Assembly (NCBI GenBank): GCA_043775075.1
Contig: JAYVSS010000189.1
Span: 1 to 11,092 of the forward strand
Reading direction: 5' to 3'
Length of the DNA: 11,092 nt
Source: JANLQX01 sp043775075
GTDB lineage: Bacteria > Actinomycetota > Acidimicrobiia > Acidimicrobiales > JANYDT01
Below are positions 6,478 through 11,092 of the stretch, piece after piece. The notes under the pieces are model-generated. The model worked only from the letters and a program-made list of their open reading frames with translations. It ran no database searches and had not been told where the DNA came from. The position numbers and the translations under genes were made by a program. Position 1 is the stretch's first letter; each line of letters opens with the position of its first letter.

Positions 6478-7280
6478 CGGTCGTCCACTCCGAGCCCGGC
6501 ATGCGCGCCACCTGCAACGTGACGAAGTGCTTCACGCACCTCGGTGATCTTCTTGAAAAACTCGGCGGACTCGCGAACTTCGTCGGCATCGCGTCGATCA
6601 CCGAGGTCAACGTCGATCACGTGCGTGATGCGGCCGGGCCGGGCCGACATCACCACGACCTGGGTCGAGAGATAGACCGCTTCGGGAATCGAGTGGGTCA
6701 CGAAGACCACTGTCTTCTTCGTCTCTGCGCAGATGCGCATCAACTCCGCCTGCATATGTTCGCGAGTCATTTCGTCAAGAGCCCCAAACGGCTCGTCCAT
6801 CAACAGCAACGGCGGATCACATGCAAGGGCGCGGGCAATGGCGATGCGTTGCTGCATGCCGCCCGAGAGTTCCCACGGGTAGTGGTTGCCAAAGTTGGGC
6901 AGCTGGACGAGTTGGAGAAGCTCTTCCGAACGCGCTTTGCGCTTGGCTTTTTCCCACCCCCGAAGTTCGAGCGGGAGCTCGATATTGCGATGCACTTTGC
7001 GCCACTCAAACAGCCCAGCCTGCTGGAAGGCCATGCCGTAGTCCTGGTCCTTGCGGGCTTGGTGGGCATTCTTTCCGTTGACCGCAATGGTGCCCGACGT
7101 GGCCTGAGTGAGGTCGGCGATGAGGCGAAGCAGCGTGGACTTCCCGCAGCCCGACGGGCCGATCAGCGACACGAACGAGCCGGGCGCGACCGTCAGATCC
7201 ACGCCGACGAGGGCGTCGACCTGATTGGCCTTTCCGGCATTGAAGATCTTGGAAACACCGTGCACGTCAACGGTGTTCAT
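6474..7280 (-). CDS. ABC importer ATPase subunit
   Basis: A 268-residue cytoplasmic ATPase that drives the importer; close in type to SsuB/TauB/ThiZ. All nucleotide-binding motifs are present: Walker A GPSGCGKST (41-49), Q-loop in AFQQAGLFEW (Q86), signature LSGGMQQR (138-145), Walker B LLLMDEP (158-164), D-loop GALDE (166-170) and switch His196 in VTHSIPEAVYLS. AFQQAGLFEWRKVHRNI is typical of the taurine/nitrate/pyrimidine importer branch. About 50 residues follow the core, ending GGAHAGLGVDDR. It overlaps both neighbours by ATGA (7277-7280 and 6474-6477), placing it between the two permeases. Confidence 0.95.
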   Translation of the reverse strand: MNTVDVHGVSKIFNAGKANQVDALVGVDLTVAPGSFVSLIGPSGCGKSTLLRLIADLTQATSGTIAVNGKNAHQARKDQDYGMAFQQAGLFEWRKVHRNIELPLELRGWEKAKRKARSEELLQLVQLPNFGNHYPWELSGGMQQRIAIARALACDPPLLLMDEPFGALDEMTREHMQAELMRICAETKKTVVFVTHSIPEAVYLSTQVVVMSARPGRITHVIDVDLGDRRDADEVRESAEFFKKITEVREALRHVAGGAHAGLGVDDR

Positions 7281-8284
7281 GCGACTTCCGTGTTTGGACG
7301 ATTTCTCAACAGGAGTTTTTCCAGTGCGTTGATGAGGCTGGCAACGATGAGACCAAGAGCGGCGGCACCCAAGAATGCGGTAAAGACCCGCGCCGGATCG
7401 CCGGTGGCCTTTTGGAAGTAATCGAGGATGAGTCTGCCGATTCCCCCCGCCATACCCGACGAAATCTCGGCCACGATGGCGCCCACGATGGAGGCTGCGG
7501 CCGCCAGTTTGAGGGCCGGCAGCAGATAGGCGATGGCGGCCGGGAAACGAAGCTTTAAGAGGGTTTGGCGCGATGACGCGGCGAAACTTTGCATCAGTTC
7601 AAGCGACTGCGGTTGGGGTGATTGCAAACCCCTAAGCGCGCCTACTGCCACAGGAAAGAACGAAAGGTAGGCGCTCATCGCAGCGACGGACATCCACGGT
7701 TTACCCTGCACTCCGCCGATCTTGATTTGTCCGACGAGCCCAACGATGAGTGGCGCGAGCGCAATCAGGGGAACGGTTTGCGAAAGCACGACGTACGGCG
7801 ACCACGCACGCTCGACAAACTTGAACCGCTGCATGACGATGGCCAAGGCCAAGCCAACTAATACTCCGACAACAAACCCGGCAATGGCCAGGCGGAAACT
7901 GAACCACATGCCCGAGGCCACGGCGGCGAATACGGTACGACCATTTCCTCGAACTTCGGGCTCGGAGAAGCGCTGGAGGACCGTCCACAGATGGGGCATC
8001 GAGGCGTCGTCGGTGCTGATGGGCATGCGCCACCCGAGCACGGTCGAGTCCGGCCCACCGAGGCGTTTGACGCCCTCCCAGGCGAGAACGAACAGGGCAG
8101 TCCCCAGCAAGCCGAGGGCGGCGTCTCGAAGCTGGCGGCGGCGACGCGCTGTTGTCGTCGATGCGGCGATCACCGCCAGATCGTGGGCCAGGCACGCGTC
8201 ATCGTCCGTGCCCGACGCGGCAGGCGTGGCGGGCGCGGCAGGCGCGGCAGGCACAGCGGGCGCGTTGCTCAAAGCGGACGACAT
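7277..8284 (-). CDS. ABC importer permease subunit (first permease)
   Basis: A 335-residue permease, about 70 residues longer than its partner. The extra length is an N-terminal cytoplasmic region (1-54): an Ala/Pro-rich run (PAVPAAPAAPATPAAS) followed by an acidic patch and RRRRQLR just before the first membrane segment. Hydrophobic segments lie near 55-72, 129-151, 163-183, 197-219, 258-279 and 300-320. The EAA loop is at 228-262 (LELMQSFAASSRQTLLKLRF and onward). A long periplasmic loop (73-115) follows segment 1. It differs enough from the other permease to suggest a heterodimer. The ATG at 8284 lacks a Shine-Dalgarno sequence; TAGATT (8294-8299, minus strand) 9 nt upstream might be a -10 element. 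It starts 55 bases after the oxidoreductase stop. Confidence 0.9.
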   Translation of the reverse strand: MSSALSNAPAVPAAPAAPATPAASGTDDDACLAHDLAVIAASTTTARRRRQLRDAALGLLGTALFVLAWEGVKRLGGPDSTVLGWRMPISTDDASMPHLWTVLQRFSEPEVRGNGRTVFAAVASGMWFSFRLAIAGFVVGVLVGLALAIVMQRFKFVERAWSPYVVLSQTVPLIALAPLIVGLVGQIKIGGVQGKPWMSVAAMSAYLSFFPVAVGALRGLQSPQPQSLELMQSFAASSRQTLLKLRFPAAIAYLLPALKLAAAASIVGAIVAEISSGMAGGIGRLILDYFQKATGDPARVFTAFLGAAALGLIVASLINALEKLLLRNRPNTEVA

Positions 8285-8339
8285 TCGAGGAGCAATCTAC
8301 CGAGCTCAGTGTTTCGGCGCTGTTGCCACTGCATATTGC

Positions 8340-9374
8340 TTACGCCTTGGCCGGTCCACCCGCATTGATTTGCGGGATCACGTGGTTGCCGTAGGCGGCG
8401 AGGGTGCCGTCGAGATCGTCGTGCTGAAGGTACACGGCGAACTGATCCACGCCGAGGACCCGGAGCTGCTCGATGCGTTCGATTTGCTCCGTCGCCGTCC
8501 CGATGATGCAGAAGCGGTCAACGATTTCGTCGGGAACAAAATCGGCGTGGGAGTTTCCTGCCCGACCGTGTTCGTTGTAGTCATAGCCCTGGCGACCCTT
8601 GATGTAGTCGGTGAGGGCCTGCGGAACGCTGCCGCCACCGGAGTCTCCGTACCGCTCCACGATGTCGGCCACGTGATTGCCGACCATGCCCCCGAACCAC
8701 CGACACTGATCGCGAGCGTGGGCGTTTTGCTCGTCAGAACCATCGGTTACATAGGCTGGAGCGGCCACGCAGATGGTGATGTCCTCGGGGTCGCGTCCTG
8801 CCGCGATGGCGGCGTTCCGGACGGCCTTGATCGTCCACGCAACAATGTCGGGGTCGGCGAGCTGGAGGATAAAACCATCTGCGACTTCACCGGCCATGGC
8901 GAGCATTTTCGGGCCATAGGCGGCGAGCCAAACCTCCAGTTCAGAGCTGCGCACCCACGGGAAGCGCAGCGTCGAACCCTTGTATTCGACGGCCTTGCCG
9001 CACGCCAGATCACGAATGATGCCAATCGATTCGCGGGTGTCTTTTAGCCCGACCGGAGCACCGTTGATGACCCGCACCGCAGAGTCGCCGCGCCCGATGC
9101 CGCACACCGTGCGGTTGCCGTACATCTCGTTCAGCGTGGCGTAGACGCTCGCCGTCACGGTCCAGTCCCGGGTGGCCGGATTGGTGACCATAGGACCGAC
9201 GATGACCCGCTTCGTCTCGGCCAGGATCTGGCTATAAATGACATACGGTTCCATCCACAAAATGTGGGAATCGAAGGTCCACACGTGCGAGAACCCAAAC
9301 GTTTCCGCCTTCTTTGCCAGGTCAACGACGCGCCATACGGGAGGGTTGGTCTGCAGCACAACTCCAATATCCAT
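8340..9374 (-). CDS. LLM-class (luciferase-like) F420/flavin-dependent oxidoreductase
   Basis: A 344-residue cytoplasmic TIM-barrel enzyme of the bacterial luciferase-like superfamily. Landmarks are MDIGVVLQTNPPVWRVVDLA (1-20), FSHVWTFDSHILW (28-40), VGPMVTNPATRDWTVTAS (59-76) with the TNPxTR cofactor-binding motif, CGIGRGDSAVR (91-101) and WLAAYGPKMLAMAGEVADGF (149-168). This pattern matches what I recall of TIGR03842 (CPS_4043 family), predicted F420-dependent and often found beside hydantoinase and NMT1/THI5-type importer genes. The reaction is unproven; reduction or oxygenation of an N-heterocycle is plausible. The family start favours ATG 9374; ATG 9413 would add 13 residues (MRRHKAADDKTHP). 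Neither has a clear ribosome binding site. It lies between the citrate synthase and the importer genes, on their strand. Confidence 0.9.
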   Translation of the reverse strand: MDIGVVLQTNPPVWRVVDLAKKAETFGFSHVWTFDSHILWMEPYVIYSQILAETKRVIVGPMVTNPATRDWTVTASVYATLNEMYGNRTVCGIGRGDSAVRVINGAPVGLKDTRESIGIIRDLACGKAVEYKGSTLRFPWVRSSELEVWLAAYGPKMLAMAGEVADGFILQLADPDIVAWTIKAVRNAAIAAGRDPEDITICVAAPAYVTDGSDEQNAHARDQCRWFGGMVGNHVADIVERYGDSGGGSVPQALTDYIKGRQGYDYNEHGRAGNSHADFVPDEIVDRFCIIGTATEQIERIEQLRVLGVDQFAVYLQHDDLDGTLAAYGNHVIPQINAGGPAKA

Positions 9375-9441
9375 CGGGTGAGTCTTGTCATCTGCGGCTT
9401 TGTGTCTACGCATTGTTCAGGTACAAAACCTGCAGCGTGGG

Positions 9442-10990
9442 TCAACCAAGAGGCGGAAGTGGTTGGGGCGGGGGTGGGCCGATGTAGCGGGCGCTGGGGC
9501 GGATGATTTTGTTGTCGATGCACTGCTCCAAGATGTTGGCGCACCAGCCGATCACCCGACTTGACGCAAACGTCGGCGTGAACATCTCTCGCGGGATTCC
9601 GCACAGTTCCATCACCACGCCGGCATAGAACTCCACGTTGGTGTGAAGCTGACGACCCGGCTTCAGTTCGGCAAGCAGGCCAAGGACCGACGCCTCCGTC
9701 TCGATGGCAAAATCAACAAGATTCGTGGCGTGCGGATCGTTTTCGCTCAGGCTCTTCGCCACCGCACGCAGCATCGTTGAACGGGGGTCGTCGGTCTTGT
9801 AGACCGGATGCCCGAAACCCATGATCTTGTCGCCACTCATGATCATCGGGCGCACGATCTCATCGATGCGATCAGGAGTACCGATCTCGTCGAGCAAAGC
9901 GAGGGCCCGGCTTGGCGCCCCACCGTGGAGAGGTCCACTAAGCGCGCCTATCGCTGCGGTTACGCACGCACCCAGATCCGCACCGGTCGATGCCACCACC
10001 CGGGCAGTAAAGGTGGAGGCGTTGAACCCGTGATCGATGGTGGAGATGAGATAGCGCTCCACGGCCTGCGCATGCGCAGGGGTACCGTCGACACCGGTCA
10101 TCATCCAGAGATAGTTGGCGGAATACCCAAGCTCGGGCCCGAGGCGCAACGACCTCTTGCCCGTTGCGCAATCGGTAGAGCGCACAAAGAAGTGTCGGCG
10201 TGACTGCGCAGAGAAAGAGGGCATCGCTTCTGCGGGTAGCGGGATCGATGTCGATGTTGGCCCGCATGCCACGGTCGGCGGCCGCGAGCGAGAGTGCCGT
10301 ACGCAGACCTTCCAGAGGCTTGCTCACGATGGCGATCGATGGAAGTACGTCGCTGATCGCTACGGGGAGGACCATATGTGGACGTACTTCTTCGGCAAAT
10401 GCAATCCTTTGCTTGGCGTTGGTGGGGAGAGCGCCGTCAATCATCAAACGCCACACGTCTTCGAGCGGTCGTTGCGTGGCCAGATCTACGGCTGAGTACT
10501 GGCGGTAGTGGTAGAAACCTTCGACGCCGCGCACATCGCCGACTTCTGTATCGGAAACCACGACGCCCTTAAGCCCGCGAGGCACGTCGGCTGGTCCGAT
10601 CCGCGCCACGCGAAGCAGGTCGCGTAACGACACCACACCCACAAGCAGATCCCCGTCAACCACCGGCATATGGCGGTACCCCCGTTCGCGCATCGTCGTG
10701 AGGGCGACGGTGAGGTCGGTGTTTATGTCGATGCACTCGGGCGGCTTGGTCATTGCCTCGGACACTGGCCGGCCGACGCTTCCGGTCGTCTCATCCTCAG
10801 TATCCGTGGGGGCTGCGGCCGTAACCCGCAAGACGTCGCGCTCGGTCAGGATTCCCACGGGCACGCTCTCACGGACGATCACCACCGACCCGACGCGATG
10901 CTCGTGCATGCGGCGGGTGACGGCCACCAGCGACTCATGTGGTCCGGCAGTAATTGGAGGGCTCGTCATCAAGGTCTGGATCGTCGGCAT
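9442..10990 (-). pseudogene. CBS-domain citrate synthase fusion, interrupted by a one-base frameshift
   Basis: With one base removed at 10135-10140 this reads as a 515-residue protein. Residues 1-60 and 75-131 are two CBS domains (VGSVVIVRESVPVGILTERD; YRHMPVVDGDLLVGVVSLRD), a Bateman module that usually binds adenine nucleotides. Residues 140-515 are a citrate/2-methylcitrate synthase of the CitA type: GLKGVVVSDTEVGDVRGVEG, then DHGFNASTFTARVVASTGAD (319-338), LSGPLHGGAP with His355, KIMGFGHPVYK with His394, and HTNVEFY with Glu453 where most citrate synthases have Asp. The frames are plainly protein-like on each side of the break (VVAPR up to 10139, PELGYSANYLWMMTG from 10137) and junk beyond it. 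The start is ATG 10990; a TTG at 11041 would add 17 residues. It may be a true pseudogene, a sequencing error in GGGCCC, or a programmed shift. Without repair both halves lack part of the active site. Confidence 0.88.
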
Positions 10991-11021
10991 ACGGTCAGGC
11001 TGAACGAGGCCACCCGCATAG

Positions 11022-11031
11022 TCAACGTTGA
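11022..11031. promoter_or_regulatory. Perfect palindrome between divergent citrate synthase-linked genes, candidate operator
   Basis: TCAACGTTGA is its own reverse complement, and a further GTCAA half-site follows at 11037-11041. It sits 31 bases from the ATG of the CBS-citrate synthase and 13 bases from that of the divergent gene, just upstream of the latter's candidate -10, where a bound protein would block or tune both promoters. The helix-turn-helix start of the divergent gene offers a possible autoregulator. Confidence 0.35.
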
Positions 11032-11032
11032 T

Positions 11033-11038
11033 TATCGT
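11033..11038 (+). promoter_or_regulatory. Candidate -10 element for a leaderless divergent transcript
   Basis: TATCGT fits TANNNT and is followed by 6 nt (CAAGCT) and then the ATG at 11045, the same layout as before the DtxR and thioesterase genes. No Shine-Dalgarno sequence and no -35 element are seen. Confidence 0.4.
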
Positions 11039-11044
11039 CAAGCT

Positions 11045-11092
11045 ATGGGATTGATCGGATCGAGTGAAGCTGCCACGCGCCTCGGAGTGAAG
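11045..11092 (+). CDS. Start of a helix-turn-helix protein, cut by the window edge; possibly a second citrate synthase
   Basis: ATG at 11045 opens MGLIGSSEAATRLGVK, 16 codons without a stop to the edge. SSEAATRLGVK is the first helix-turn-helix element of MerR/excisionase-like domains. From memory, actinobacteria often carry an HTH-fused citrate synthase homologue whose N-terminus reads like this (SxEAAxRLGVKxATLYAYVSRG) beside a CitA-type gene, and the divergent neighbour here is CitA-like. That identity is inferred; the visible part supports only an HTH start. Confidence 0.55.
   Translation, partial: MGLIGSSEAATRLGVK

Noticed and set aside
6501..7421. 306-codon plus-strand frame opposite the ATPase
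   Set aside because: The minus strand encodes every ABC ATPase motif at correct spacing; the plus frame has no family features.
7722..9047. 441-codon plus-strand frame opposite the permease and oxidoreductase
   Set aside because: It crosses two well-supported minus-strand genes and its composition changes abruptly between them, as expected of an antisense frame.
9938..10138. Tail of the CBS-domain frame past the frameshift
   Set aside because: Arg/Cys-rich translation with no citrate synthase character; the synthase continues in the frame one base away.

Overview
The window looks like chromosome of a high-GC actinobacterium, probably class Acidimicrobiia (Ilumatobacter-like). The reasons are the lipoprotein linker made of D/E-TTAAPAAA repeats, an F420-type luciferase-like (LLM) oxidoreductase, a CitA-type citrate synthase, and several genes that begin at a TANNNT hexamer placed 6 nt before the ATG with no useful Shine-Dalgarno sequence (candidate leaderless transcripts). 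The taxonomic call is an inference from style, not from a marker gene. I see no RNA gene, CRISPR array or intact mobile element.

Left block (1-2223, minus strand): a 4HBT-fold acyl-CoA thioesterase, a DtxR/IdeR-like metal-dependent repressor, an unrecognised membrane-anchored protein, and the first 16 codons of another minus-strand gene running off the left edge. The repressor seems to have its own promoter, so this is not necessarily one operon. A divergent control region (2224-2378) with an 18-bp dyad separates the thioesterase from a plus-strand class III PLP aminotransferase (2379-3725), which has a strong AGGAGG ribosome binding site.

Middle (3726-4294): no intact gene. It holds a cluster of direct and inverted copies of a TGTCCGG-type repeat, reminiscent of an insertion-sequence end, followed by the C-terminal half of a GGDEF (diguanylate cyclase) domain that has lost its beginning and end. 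This looks like a scar of past rearrangement.

Right block (4295-10990, minus strand; transcription runs right to left): a citrate synthase with two N-terminal CBS domains, broken in this sequence by a one-base frameshift; an LLM flavin/F420-dependent oxidoreductase; and a complete ABC importer (permease, ATPase, permease, lipoprotein binding protein of the NMT1/THI5 type). The permease-ATPase-permease genes overlap by ATGA at both joints, and gaps elsewhere are 28-101 nt (the LLM oxidoreductase gap depends on its start), so the block may be one transcript. At the right edge a divergent plus-strand gene begins with a MerR/excisionase-like helix-turn-helix motif, and a perfect 10-bp palindrome lies between it and the CBS-citrate synthase gene.

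Working idea: the importer, the LLM oxidoreductase and the aminotransferase resemble parts of the reductive pyrimidine/hydantoin catabolic clusters of proteobacteria as I remember them. The importer would take up a pyrimidine-like or other small N-heterocycle, the oxidoreductase would act on it or on an intermediate, and the omega-aminotransferase would remove an amino group from a beta-alanine-like product. No hydantoinase or ureidopropionase is in the window, so the substrate remains open. The most unusual items are the CBS-citrate synthase fusion with its frameshift and divergent partner, the altered metal site of the DtxR-like repressor, and the repeat/GGDEF scar.
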